DNA from: Sinosporangium siamense
GTDB taxonomy: Bacteria; Actinomycetota; Actinomycetes; Streptosporangiales; Streptosporangiaceae
DNA: 64,000 nucleotides
Assembly: GCF_016863435.1 (NCBI RefSeq)
Contig: NZ_BOOW01000038.1
Coordinates: 95,594 to 159,593 of the forward strand
Reading direction: 5' to 3'
The position numbers and the translations under genes are program-made. Below, piece by piece: positions 31,781-42,121 of this stretch. Below the pieces are notes generated by a model. The model ran no database searches. It was given only the letters and a program-made list of their open reading frames with translations, and was not told the origin of the DNA. How positions within the stretch are numbered: the first letter of the stretch is position 1; every line of letters begins with the position of its first letter.

Positions 31781-32245
31781 ATGTCCGAGCTCACCCTGCT
31801 GCTGATCCGGCTCGCGTTCCTAGCGGTGCTGTGGTTCTTTGTGATTGCCGCGGTCGGTGTGATCCGGACAGACTTGTTCGGACCACGCACGGCCCCGGCT
31901 TCTCCGCGTAAAACACCCAAACCCGCGAAGCAGGCGGCCAAGCCCAAGAAGGGGGAACCACGTCAACTGATCGTTATCGCGGGTCCCCTTGAGGGGACCA
32001 TCATCAACCTCACGGAGCAGCCAATCACCATCGGCCGGGCGACTGACGCCACGCTGGTCCTCAGTGACGACTACGCATCCAGCCGGCATGCCCGGCTCTT
32101 CCCCCAGGACGGTCAGTGGATCGTGGAAGATCTCGGCTCGACCAATGGCACATATCTCGACCGCTCGAAAGTGTCCCGCCCGACTCCGGTGCCGCTCGGT
32201 GTTCCGATCCGCATCGGCAAGACCGTCATTGAATTGCGCAAATGA
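31781..32245 (+). CDS. fhaB: FHA-domain membrane protein FhaB (FipA)
   Basis: 154 residues. One N-terminal membrane helix (LLLIRLAFLAVLWFFVIAAVGVI), a basic Pro/Lys linker with TPKPAK, and an FHA domain (ITIGRATDATLVLSDDYASSRHARL, VEDLGSTNGTYLDRSKV). In mycobacteria FhaB/FipA links FtsZ and FtsQ at the septum and is a PknA/PknB target. It starts 17 bp after fhaA and overlaps pstP by 4 bp. Confidence 0.95.
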   Translation: MSELTLLLIRLAFLAVLWFFVIAAVGVIRTDLFGPRTAPASPRKTPKPAKQAAKPKKGEPRQLIVIAGPLEGTIINLTEQPITIGRATDATLVLSDDYASSRHARLFPQDGQWIVEDLGSTNGTYLDRSKVSRPTPVPLGVPIRIGKTVIELRK

Positions 32246-33576
32246 CCATCGCACTCCGCTATGCCGCCCGCTCGGACGTCGGCCTCCTCCGCGAGGGGAA
32301 TGAGGACTCGGCGTATGCGAGCCCCCGCCTGCTTGCCGTCGCCGACGGCATGGGCGGGCATGCTCATGGTGAGGTGGCCAGCTCGGTCGCCATCGCCGCA
32401 ATGGCCGCCTTGGAAGAAGACCCCCACCAAACCGACCTGGTCGGCGCGGTGGAGGGGGCGGTCCGTGACGCCAACCGCAGGCTCCACGAGATGGTTGGGC
32501 GAGATCCGAGCCTCAAAGGGATGGGCACGACCCTGACCGCGATGCTCTGGAAGGGCACGCAGCTCGCCCTCGTGCATGTCGGCGACTCGCGGGCCTACCT
32601 GTTGCGCCGGGGTGAGCTCTACCAGATCACTCACGATCACACGCTCGTGCAGTCGCTGGTGGACGACGGCCGCATCACTCCGGACGAGGCGGCGACCCAT
32701 CCGCAGCGGTCGATCCTGCTGCGCGCCCTGGACGGCAGTGGTGAGGTGGACCCCGACCTCTCGCTGCGCGAGGCGCAGGTGGACGACCGCTATCTGCTGT
32801 GTTCGGACGGCCTGACCACCGTGGTGGGTCCTGAGACGCTGCACCAGACGCTGACCTCGATCGACGATCCCGAGGAAGTCGTCCGCGCGCTCATCGACCT
32901 CGCCAACCGAGGCGGCGGGCCCGACAACATCACCTGCGTGCTGGCCGACGTCGTCGACGTCGAAGAGGGCCACACGCCGCTAGGCCAGGCGACCTTCGTG
33001 GGAGCCGCGGGATCCAACCGGCTGGCTTCCCTGTCCACCGGGGGCGCAGGCACCGCCCCCGGTGGGGTGGCGGTGACCATGCCGCAGCCGGCGATCCTCG
33101 ACGACGACGAACCCGGCCGGGGCGCTCAGGCGTCCCGGCGCGCCGGTCGAAGACGACGTCTGTGGCCGATGCTGACGGTGGTGCTGGGTGTCGGCGTCGC
33201 CGTAGCCGGAATCGGCGGTTTTTTCGTCTATCAGTGGACACAGGATCAATACTTCGTCGGCAGCCAGTCCGATGAAGTCGTCGTGTTTCGCGGGGTCAAC
33301 ACGGAGATCGGCCCGTTTCAGCTCTTCGACATCGCGCACTACACGGGCATCAAGGTGGGTTCGCTCGCGGCTTTTGAGCGGGGCCAGGTGCTCGACGGGA
33401 TCTCGGTCCCGGACGTCGACGCGGGCAAGAAGAAGATAGACGAGCTCAGGGCCTCGGCCGGGCAGGCGTCCAGCGCCACCTCCGAGGGCCAGGAGCCCGA
33501 GCAGACCCCCGCACCACCGACGCCCAAGAGCAAGAGCTCGGCAAGCCCGACACCGTCCGTCAAGAGGTCTCAGTAG
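32242..33576 (+). CDS. pstP: PP2C-type Ser/Thr protein phosphatase PstP
   Basis: 444 residues. The PPM catalytic domain (1-235) has the metal-binding motifs EGNEDSAYA, ADGMGGHAHGE, GDSRAYLLR and GGPDNITCVLAD. A variable linker, one membrane helix (MLTVVLGVGVAVAGIGGFFV) and an external domain of about 110 residues with a Pro/Ser-rich end follow. It reverses phosphorylation by PknA/PknB and of their wall-synthesis targets. The ATG overlaps the fhaB stop. The rodA start (GTG) follows its TAG directly, without a gap. Confidence 0.95.
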   Translation: MTIALRYAARSDVGLLREGNEDSAYASPRLLAVADGMGGHAHGEVASSVAIAAMAALEEDPHQTDLVGAVEGAVRDANRRLHEMVGRDPSLKGMGTTLTAMLWKGTQLALVHVGDSRAYLLRRGELYQITHDHTLVQSLVDDGRITPDEAATHPQRSILLRALDGSGEVDPDLSLREAQVDDRYLLCSDGLTTVVGPETLHQTLTSIDDPEEVVRALIDLANRGGGPDNITCVLADVVDVEEGHTPLGQATFVGAAGSNRLASLSTGGAGTAPGGVAVTMPQPAILDDDEPGRGAQASRRAGRRRRLWPMLTVVLGVGVAVAGIGGFFVYQWTQDQYFVGSQSDEVVVFRGVNTEIGPFQLFDIAHYTGIKVGSLAAFERGQVLDGISVPDVDAGKKKIDELRASAGQASSATSEGQEPEQTPAPPTPKSKSSASPTPSVKRSQ

Positions 33577-34956
33577 GTGAGTTCGGAAAGCGACGCCCCA
33601 GTCCTGATGCCCGCGAAGCGGCGCGTGGCCCATCTGGCCATGCTTGCCGGAGCCGTGGGTATCGTCATCCTCGCCTACGCGAACGTGGGCCTGGCCCTTG
33701 AGGGCAGTGTCCCCGCGGGCATGCTGACTTATGGCGCTGGACTTGGTGGTCTCGTCCTCATCGCCTACCTGGTGCTCGCCAAATGGGCGCCGTGGGCCGA
33801 TCCGCTCATCCTGCCTCTGGTCACCCTGGTCAACGGCCTCGGCCTCGTGATGATCTACCGCATCGAGGAGGCCGGCGGCAACGACGCCTCGGCGGCGACC
33901 CAGCTCTTCTGGACCGCTGCGGGCATCGTCATGTTCTCGGGGACGCTGATCGCGCTGCGAGATCATCGCATGCTCCAGCGTCTCACCTATACCGCCGGCG
34001 CCCTGGGTCTCCTCCTGCTGATCGCACCGCTTCTGCCGTTCATCGGCCATGAGAACTTCGGTGCGCGCATCTGGATCAACATCGCCGGCTTTACCCTCCA
34101 GCCCGCCGAGTTCGCCAAGCTCGCCCTCGCGATCTTCTTCGCCGGCTATCTCGTGGCCAAGCGCGATGTGCTGGCCCTGGCCGGTAGACGCCTGCTCTTC
34201 ATCGACCTACCGCGTGTGCGCGACCTCGGCCCGGTGCTCATCACGTGGGGGATCAGCGTCGGCATCCTGGTGCTGCAGCGCGACCTCGGCACCTCGCTGC
34301 TGATGTTCGGCCTCTTCGTGATGATGATCTACGTGGCGACGCAGCGCACCTCGTGGGTGCTGATCGGCCTGCTGCTGTTCGTCGGCGGGGCCGCCATCGC
34401 CGGCATGATCTTCAGTCACGTGGGCGACCGGTTCGACGTGTGGCTCGACGCGAGCAACCCCATCTACTACGACCGCACGTTCGGCGGCAGCGCGCAGCTC
34501 ATGGGCGGTCTGTTCGGCATGGGCACCGGCGGCATCCTCGGCACCGGCCTCGGCCAGGGCCACCCCAACTCGATCCCGCTGTCGTTCTCCGACTTCATCT
34601 TCGCCGCCACCGGCGAGGAACTCGGTCTCACCGGCCTGATGGCCCTGCTGCTCGTCTACGGCCTTATCGTGCAGCGGGGGATGCGCACCGCGCTCGCGGC
34701 CCGCGATCCCTTCTCCAAGTTGCTCGCGGGTGGCCTGTCCTTCGTGCTGGCGTGGCAGGTGTTCATCATCGTCGGCGGTGTGACCCGGTTGATCCCGCTG
34801 ACCGGTCTGGTGACCCCGTTCATGTCCCAGGGTGGTTCGGCCCTGCTCGCCAACTGGATCCTGATCGCGTTGCTCGTCAGGATGTCCGACTCGGCCCGCC
34901 GTCCACCGCCGCAAGCGATCCAGGACGAAGGACTCACACAGGTGTTCAGCCGATGA
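33577..34956 (+). CDS. rodA: SEDS-family peptidoglycan glycosyltransferase RodA/FtsW
   Basis: 459 residues, ten membrane segments. SEDS signatures: NFGARIWINIAGFTLQPAEFAKLALAIFF, DLGTSLLMFGLF, GHPNSIPLSFSDFIFAATGEELG and TGLVTPFMSQGGSALLANWIL. It polymerises lipid II together with its class B PBP partner, encoded next. The GTG start is directly adjacent to the pstP stop, so translation is probably coupled. The stop overlaps the pbpA start (ATGA). Confidence 0.96.
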   Translation: MSSESDAPVLMPAKRRVAHLAMLAGAVGIVILAYANVGLALEGSVPAGMLTYGAGLGGLVLIAYLVLAKWAPWADPLILPLVTLVNGLGLVMIYRIEEAGGNDASAATQLFWTAAGIVMFSGTLIALRDHRMLQRLTYTAGALGLLLLIAPLLPFIGHENFGARIWINIAGFTLQPAEFAKLALAIFFAGYLVAKRDVLALAGRRLLFIDLPRVRDLGPVLITWGISVGILVLQRDLGTSLLMFGLFVMMIYVATQRTSWVLIGLLLFVGGAAIAGMIFSHVGDRFDVWLDASNPIYYDRTFGGSAQLMGGLFGMGTGGILGTGLGQGHPNSIPLSFSDFIFAATGEELGLTGLMALLLVYGLIVQRGMRTALAARDPFSKLLAGGLSFVLAWQVFIIVGGVTRLIPLTGLVTPFMSQGGSALLANWILIALLVRMSDSARRPPPQAIQDEGLTQVFSR

Positions 34957-36425
34957 ATGGCACTCTCAAACGCGCCGCGGTCGCCTGCATGCTGATGTTC
35001 GCCCTGCTCATGCTGAACGTGAACTACATCCAGGTCATCCAGGCCGAGGACCTCCGCACCGACTCGCGCAACAACCGCAACTTCTACGCGCGCTACGACG
35101 TCGAGCGGGGCCGGATCACCGCGGGCGACAAGGTGCTGGCCGAATCGGTCAGGAACAAGGGCTCACAGAGCCACCTCTTCGCCTTCACGCGCAGATATCC
35201 GGAGGCCGAGACCTACGCCCACGTGACCGGTTTCTTCGCCCCGGAGAACGAGACCGAGATCGAGCGGGCGCACAACACCCTGCTCAACGGCACCCACCCC
35301 GACCTTCTGATCCGCCGCGGCATCGACCTGCTGAACAGCCAGCAGTCCAAGGGCGCCAACGTCGACCTCACGATCATGCCCAAGGCGCAGGAGGCCGCCT
35401 ACAAGGCGCTGGCCCAGAGCGGCAAGCGCGGCGCGGTGGTGGCGATGAACCCGAAGACCGGCGCGATTCTCGCCCTGGTGTCCCTGCCGTCCTACGATCC
35501 CAACAAGCTCTCCGAGCCGAACAAGGAGAACGTCAACAAGGCGTCCAAGGTCTACGAGAAGGACAAGGGCTCGCCGCTTCTCAACCGCGCGATCAACCAG
35601 TCCTACCCGCCGGGTTCGACCTTCAAGGTCGTCACCGCCGCCGCCTTCCTCGAAAAGGACGACAGCAGGGGTGCCCAGACCCAGGTCGAGGCGCCCACCC
35701 GCCTCGCCCTGCCGGGCACCAACATCAGCCTGCCCAACTCCGGCAACAGCGCCTGCGGCAGCGGCCAGGTGTCCCTCGTCTACGCACTTGAGGTCTCCTG
35801 CAACACCCCGTTCGGCAAGATCGGCCTGGATCTCGGGTACGACGCCATGAACGAGCAAATGCAGAAGTTCGGCGCGGGCGAGGAGTTGGAGATCCCCATG
35901 AAGGTGTCTGGAAGCAGCATCGGCAAGAAGGAGGACGACCCCGCGGCGATCGCCATGACCTCCATCGGCCAGCGCAGCACCACGATGACCCCGCTGCAGA
36001 TGGCCATGGTGGCCGCGGGCATCGCCAACAACGGCGTCGTCATGAAGCCCTACCTTGTCAACGAGATCGCCGACAGCGAGGGCACCGAGATCGAGAAGGC
36101 CGACCCCGACGAGCTCTCCACGGCGGTCACCGAGGACACCGCGCGCAAGCTGCGCGAGATGATGGTCAGCGTGGTGAACAACGGCACCGCGCGGCTGGCC
36201 CAGATCCCAGGTGTGCAGGTCGGTGGTAAGACCGGCACCGCCGAGACCTCGGGCGGCCGGGCCCCGCACGCGTGGTTCATCTCCTTCGCGGGCGCCTCCG
36301 TCGACGAGCCCGAGGTGGCGGTCTCGGTCATCGTGGAGTCCGGCAGCGCCGGCACCGAGGCGTCCGGCGGTCAGACCGCGGCGCCGATCGCCAAGGCCGT
36401 CATGTCGGCGGTGCTTGGGCGATGA
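34953..36425 (+). CDS. pbpA: Penicillin-binding protein PbpA (class B transpeptidase)
   Basis: 490 residues. N-terminal anchor (VACMLMFALLMLNVNYIQVI), dimerisation domain, then the transpeptidase with STFK (Ser222-Lys225), SCN (282-284) and KTGTAE (426-431). It cross-links peptidoglycan with the SEDS partner. Chosen start MNGTLKRAA overlaps the rodA stop; the frame upstream is a shadow of rodA. It overlaps pknA by 4 bp. Confidence 0.96.
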   Translation: MNGTLKRAAVACMLMFALLMLNVNYIQVIQAEDLRTDSRNNRNFYARYDVERGRITAGDKVLAESVRNKGSQSHLFAFTRRYPEAETYAHVTGFFAPENETEIERAHNTLLNGTHPDLLIRRGIDLLNSQQSKGANVDLTIMPKAQEAAYKALAQSGKRGAVVAMNPKTGAILALVSLPSYDPNKLSEPNKENVNKASKVYEKDKGSPLLNRAINQSYPPGSTFKVVTAAAFLEKDDSRGAQTQVEAPTRLALPGTNISLPNSGNSACGSGQVSLVYALEVSCNTPFGKIGLDLGYDAMNEQMQKFGAGEELEIPMKVSGSSIGKKEDDPAAIAMTSIGQRSTTMTPLQMAMVAAGIANNGVVMKPYLVNEIADSEGTEIEKADPDELSTAVTEDTARKLREMMVSVVNNGTARLAQIPGVQVGGKTGTAETSGGRAPHAWFISFAGASVDEPEVAVSVIVESGSAGTEASGGQTAAPIAKAVMSAVLGR

Positions 36426-37852
36426 CCCCCGAAGGCCAGTTGCTGGGCAACCGCTACCTGCTGCTGGACAGCATCGCGGCGGGCGGCATGGGCGAGGTGT
36501 GGCGGGCGAGGGATCAGCTGCTCGGCCGCGAGGTCGCGGTCAAACTGCTGCGCAGGCACATGGCGGCCGACCCGATGTTCAGGCACCGGTTCCGCACCGA
36601 GGCGCAGATCGCCGCCGGGCTCGCCGACCCCGGCATCGCCCAGGTCTTCGACTACGGCGAGGAGAACGGCGGAGCCTACCTGGTCATGGAGCTCGTCCAC
36701 GGCGAGCCGCTGTCGGCGATCCTGGCCCGCAACGGCTCACTCAGCGTGCCTGTCGCGCTCGACGTGCTCGCCCAGACGGCCCACGCGCTTCAGGCCGCGC
36801 ACAGCGCGGGGTTCATCCACCGCGACATCAAGCCGGGCAACCTCCTCGTCACGGAGGCCGGCCTGATCAAGATCACCGACTTCGGCATCGCCCGCGCCCT
36901 TGAGGCGGCGCCGGTGACGCAGACCGGCACGGTCGTCGGCACGGTGCAATATGTCAGCCCCGAGCAGGCGTCGGGGCTGACGCTGACCCCGTCGACCGAC
37001 CTCTATTCGCTCGGCGTCGTGGCCTATGAGTGCCTGGCCGGGCGCGCGCCGTTCACCTCCGACAACCAGGTCGCTCTCGCGCTCCAGCACATCAACAACG
37101 CGCCGCCGCCGCTGCCGGCGGACGTGCCGCGTGAGGTGGCCGAGCTCGTGATGGCCTGCCTGGCCAAGGATCCGGAGCGGCGCCCCCGCTCGGCCCGCGA
37201 GTTGTCCGACCGGGCGCTGGCGCTGCGCGACTCGCCCGCCACCGGTGGCACGCACCTGCGCACCCTCACCGACCCCGCCGGGTGGCGCACGCAAACCGGT
37301 CCGGCGGCCGGGGTTCCGGGGCCTTTGCCGTACTCCCCGGAGCTGGTGGCGGGGCGCACCGGCGGTCTGCCGCCGGTGCCGGACGAGCCGGGCCTCTATC
37401 ACCCGACGCAGTTCAGCGGTGTGCCCGAGCCGGGAACGCATTTAGGGCGCGCCCGGCAGAGACGTAAGCGAGCCCGCACCATGCTTGTGGCCGCCGGATG
37501 CGCGGCCGCGATGGGGCTCGGGGCGGTGGCGATCAGCACCATGGGGTCGCCGCCCATCGGCGAGGCCGAGCCGGCTCCGCCAAGTTCCTCGCCGACGGTC
37601 AAGAAGCCGCCGGCGAAGTCACGGACACCGGAGCCCAGAACCACCACGGTGCGCCCTAAGCCGACTCGGTCCACTCCCTCCCCGTCGGCTACGGTAAGCA
37701 CGTCGGTTTCTCCGAGCCCGGAGCCGACACCGACACCGACCATGACCCCCACGCCGACCCCGACGATAAACACTCCTAGCCCGACGCCGAGCACGACACC
37801 AAGCATCACTCCGGATCCCGGAGACACCGACCCGCCAAAGGCGGAGACGTGA
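36422..37852 (+). CDS. pknA: Ser/Thr protein kinase PknA
   Basis: 476 residues. Kinase domain (about 8-265): AAGGMGEVWRARD, VAVKLL, HRDIKPGNLL, ITDFGIA and VSPEQASG. A juxtamembrane segment, one membrane helix (TMLVAAGCAAAMGLGAVAIS) and a short Pro/Thr-rich external tail (PTPTMTPTPTPTI) follow, with no sensor domain. It phosphorylates division and wall-synthesis proteins. The start overlaps the pbpA stop; pknB follows after 73 bp. Confidence 0.95.
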   Translation: MTPEGQLLGNRYLLLDSIAAGGMGEVWRARDQLLGREVAVKLLRRHMAADPMFRHRFRTEAQIAAGLADPGIAQVFDYGEENGGAYLVMELVHGEPLSAILARNGSLSVPVALDVLAQTAHALQAAHSAGFIHRDIKPGNLLVTEAGLIKITDFGIARALEAAPVTQTGTVVGTVQYVSPEQASGLTLTPSTDLYSLGVVAYECLAGRAPFTSDNQVALALQHINNAPPPLPADVPREVAELVMACLAKDPERRPRSARELSDRALALRDSPATGGTHLRTLTDPAGWRTQTGPAAGVPGPLPYSPELVAGRTGGLPPVPDEPGLYHPTQFSGVPEPGTHLGRARQRRKRARTMLVAAGCAAAMGLGAVAISTMGSPPIGEAEPAPPSSSPTVKKPPAKSRTPEPRTTTVRPKPTRSTPSPSATVSTSVSPSPEPTPTPTMTPTPTPTINTPSPTPSTTPSITPDPGDTDPPKAET

Positions 37853-37925
37853 TGTGGCAACGGGTCGATGATGGAAACCGACCGGCCGCCAACCTGTCGG
37901 CACCCAAGATGAACGGTAAGGGACT

Positions 37926-39794
<1,869 letters not shown>

Positions 39795-39806
39795 CCTTTC
39801 GAGACT

Positions 39807-39839
39807 CGGGCCCCCTTCCTGCCGCGGGAAGGGGGCCCG
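39807..39839 (+). terminator. Hairpin terminator after pknB
   Basis: A perfect 13-bp stem CGGGCCCCCTTCC/GGAAGGGGGCCCG with a 7-nt loop, 12 bp after the pknB stop. Confidence 0.88.
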
Positions 39840-39940
39840 CCTCGTTCCAGAGACTTAAGGCGTGTGATCCCGTGCGCCACGGGTGAGTGCCGGCGGCGCG
39901 CACACACGGGTGACCTGCCGTGATCGGCGGAAAACGAAAA

Positions 39941-39979
39941 GAGGGCCTCCGCCGCTCGGGGGCAACGGCGGAGGCCCTC
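39941..39979 (-). terminator. Hairpin terminator for the pabA-side operon
   Basis: A perfect 14-bp stem GAGGGCCTCCGCCG/CGGCGGAGGCCCTC. On the minus strand it is followed by TTTTCGTTTT, making a classical intrinsic terminator about 30 bp after the pabA/trpG-like stop. Confidence 0.9.
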
Positions 39980-40010
39980 ACTCGGATATTCGTTTGGAAC
40001 GTCCCCGGTG

Positions 40011-40583
40011 TTACACGGTTTTTCGAAGCCAATTACCAAGAATTTTGTGACCGTGCTCCGACAGCACCGACTCGGGGTGGAACTGCACTCCCTCCAGCCT
40101 CACCGACCTATGACGGAGCCCCATGATCACGCCGTCGGGCGTGGTGGCGCTGACCTCCAGCTCGGCCGGCACGGTGCCGGAGACGACCGCCAGCGAGTGG
40201 TAGCGCGTCATGGTCACCGGTGTGGGCACGCCGGTGAACACCCCCTTGCCGTCGTGCACCACCGGGCTGGTGCGGCCGTGCATCAGCTCCGGCGCGCGGG
40301 CGACGGTGGCACCGTAGGCAACCGCGATCGCCTGGTGCCCCAGGCAGACGCCCAGCAGGGGCAAATCGCGCTCGGCGCAGTGGCGCACGAGCGTCAGGCT
40401 GACGCCGGACGCCTCGGGAGTGCCCGGCCCGGGGCTGATGAGCACCCCGTCGAACGCGTCCGCGTCGTCCACCGAGACGTCGTCGCGGGACCGCACCACG
40501 CAGTCGGCGCCGAGTTCGCGGAGATATTGCACGATGTTGTGGACAAAGCTGTCGTGGTTGTCCACCACCAGGACACGGCTCAA
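40011..40583 (-). CDS. pabA: Type 1 glutamine amidotransferase, anthranilate/aminodeoxychorismate synthase component II
   Basis: 190 residues. VVDNHDSFVHNIVQYL, LISPGPGTPEASG, nucleophile GVCLGHQAI (Cys80) and EGVQFHPES with the catalytic His and Glu. It supplies ammonia for making anthranilate or aminodeoxychorismate; no component I gene is present in the window, so PabA versus TrpG cannot be settled. It starts with TTG, whose last two bases overlap the TGA of the upstream small membrane gene (TTGA). This gene keeps the place of mycobacterial trpG next to pknB. Confidence 0.92.
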   Translation of the reverse strand: MSRVLVVDNHDSFVHNIVQYLRELGADCVVRSRDDVSVDDADAFDGVLISPGPGTPEASGVSLTLVRHCAERDLPLLGVCLGHQAIAVAYGATVARAPELMHGRTSPVVHDGKGVFTGVPTPVTMTRYHSLAVVSGTVPAELEVSATTPDGVIMGLRHRSVRLEGVQFHPESVLSEHGHKILGNWLRKTV

Positions 40584-40738
40584 GGGCCTACCGTCACTCG
40601 ATCAAGGGGCACTCTCGGCTCCAGCCAGGGAAACACGACAAACCAGAGTACGGCTCCCGCCACGATGACCAGCCCGGCGGCCCCGAGCACCTTCATCCTG
40701 GTATCGCCCGGCAGGCGCCGCCAGATCCATGCATACAT
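40580..40738 (-). CDS. Small single-span membrane protein, 52 aa
   Basis: Starts ATG 40738 with GGGGAGG 6-12 nt upstream. The sequence begins MYAWIWRRLPGDTRMKVLG, then one helix (AAGLVIVAGAVLWFVVFPWL) and the tail EPRVPLDRVTVGP. Its TGA overlaps the TTG start of pabA, and the sortase stop lies 20 bp upstream. A conserved spot for a small membrane protein in this cluster in actinobacteria, function unknown. Good ribosome binding site and tight packing support it. Confidence 0.75.
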   Translation of the reverse strand: MYAWIWRRLPGDTRMKVLGAAGLVIVAGAVLWFVVFPWLEPRVPLDRVTVGP

Positions 40739-40758
40739 GCAGTCCTCCCCCGGCCCGG

Positions 40759-41376
40759 TCAGGTGGTGCGCCGGTTCTCGCGACCGGCGAGGGTGCCGAA
40801 GACGATCAGCCGTTCCCTGGCGGAAAACTTCGGATGGCAGGTCAACAGTGTGATCAACGCCTCGCTGGGCCGCACTCCCGGCCTGCCGGGCACGGGGGCC
40901 ATGACCTCGACCTGGCGGGGGGTCACGACCTTGCTGCCGGTGACGAGATAGACATAACGGGCCTCCCGGGCCTCGATGACGACCTCGTCCCCGGGCTCCA
41001 GTTCGTCGAGGCGGTTGAACGGCGCCGCATAGGTCGTACGGTGCCCGGAGAGAACGAAGTTTCCCACCTCACCGGGCAGAGCCGACCCGGGGTAGTGCCC
41101 CGGCCCCTTCTTCAAGTGCTCAAACTCGACGCCCTCCACGATGGCGTATTCGTAGTCGCGGCCGAGCCGTGGAATCCGCACCAGCGCCAGCGCACGGCCT
41201 AAGGCGATTTTGTCGATCTTGCCGCGCTCGCGGTCCTCCATCAGCTGCACTTGGAGGAGCCGCTGCTGCCGCATCGTGTAGGAACCGGTGCCCCAGAGCA
41301 GATAGGCGCAGAACAGCATCATGATCAGGCCGACGGTGATGCTCAGCTCGCCGAACCCACGCAGCAGCACCCTCAC
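40759..41376 (-). CDS. Class E sortase
   Basis: 205 residues, GTG start. N-terminal membrane helix (LSITVGLIMMLFCAYLLW), then the sortase beta-barrel: LSGHRTTYAAPF (His112), ITLLTCHPKFSARERLIVFG (catalytic Cys180 and the following Arg). TLTC followed by HP fits class E, which anchors LAXTG-type proteins in high-GC actinobacteria. It heads a minus-strand operon with the 52-aa protein and pabA. No sorting-signal substrate is evident in the window. Confidence 0.92.
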   Translation of the reverse strand: MRVLLRGFGELSITVGLIMMLFCAYLLWGTGSYTMRQQRLLQVQLMEDRERGKIDKIALGRALALVRIPRLGRDYEYAIVEGVEFEHLKKGPGHYPGSALPGEVGNFVLSGHRTTYAAPFNRLDELEPGDEVVIEAREARYVYLVTGSKVVTPRQVEVMAPVPGRPGVRPSEALITLLTCHPKFSARERLIVFGTLAGRENRRTT

Positions 41377-41604
41377 ATCGCCAGGGTATTGAAGTGATCA
41401 CCGTACGCTCATAGGGCGCGACGGGATGGCCCAGCCTTTGCTGATTCTTGACTTCAATGAGGTACGGCTTGCGCCCGCAAACACGGGATCGCCATGTTCC
41501 CCGTCGCCGACTATCCTTACTGGGTCTTCGCCTATCAGCGAATACGCTAACTGAAAGTGCCTGTGCGCGATCCGGATGGCACAGGCCCGCCTCAGGAGTG
41601 TCCA

Positions 41605-41850
41605 GTGCCCGAGTCCAAGACCCGCAAGAAGGCGGTTTACACCCCGCCGCAAAAGACCCAGGAGACCAAGGTCAGCCCCCGCTGGCTCGCACCGACGATG
41701 GTCACGGCCTGGATCATCGGCATCCTGTGGATCGCCGTTTACTACATCGCACCGGATCTTCCCGGCATCAGCGACCTGGCCAACTGGAACCTCTTGGTGG
41801 GCTTCGTCTTCATCATCTTCGGCGTCGTGCTCTCCACCAGGTGGCGCTGA
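41605..41850 (+). CDS. crgA: Cell division protein CrgA
   Basis: 81 residues from GTG 41605 with CAGGAG upstream. MPESKTRKKAVYTPPQKTQE is followed by two membrane helices (WLAPTMVTAWIIGILWIAVYYI and LLVGFVFIIFGVVLSTRW). CrgA regulates septum formation and recruits PBPs/FtsI in actinobacteria; it is absent from most other bacteria. Usual position near rhomboid and ppiA. Confidence 0.95.
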   Translation: MPESKTRKKAVYTPPQKTQETKVSPRWLAPTMVTAWIIGILWIAVYYIAPDLPGISDLANWNLLVGFVFIIFGVVLSTRWR

Positions 41851-42051
41851 CCGCTCGTTCGTTTGAAGCACGCGTTTGCAGCACGGTGGGCGGATCGGCA
41901 CGCCTTCCGGCGGGCCGGTGTGATCGGCCACGCCGGGCGGTCACTCGGGCCGGTTCGGCGCACACCTGTAGCGGACAAGCCTGTAGCGGACGAGTCGCAC
42001 AAGGTCGGCCAGCACGAGGTCAGCTAGCACAGGGCGGCTAACGACTCACCG

Positions 42052-42084
42052 TTTTCCACAGTTTTTTCCACAACCTGTGGATCA
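42052..42084. promoter_or_regulatory. Cluster of three DnaA-box-like 9-mers
   Basis: TTTTCCACA occurs at 42052-42060 and 42064-42072, and TGTGGATCA (complement TGATCCACA) at 42076-42084. Each differs by one or two bases from the DnaA box TTATCCACA / TTGTCCACA. They lie between the convergent crgA and rhomboid genes, so they are not a promoter. A perfect TTGTCCACA also occurs upstream of the rhomboid gene near 43003-43011. Confidence 0.5.
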
Positions 42085-42121
42085 CGGTTTGCACACAGCC
42101 TCGCCCGGTGCCCAGCAGGCC

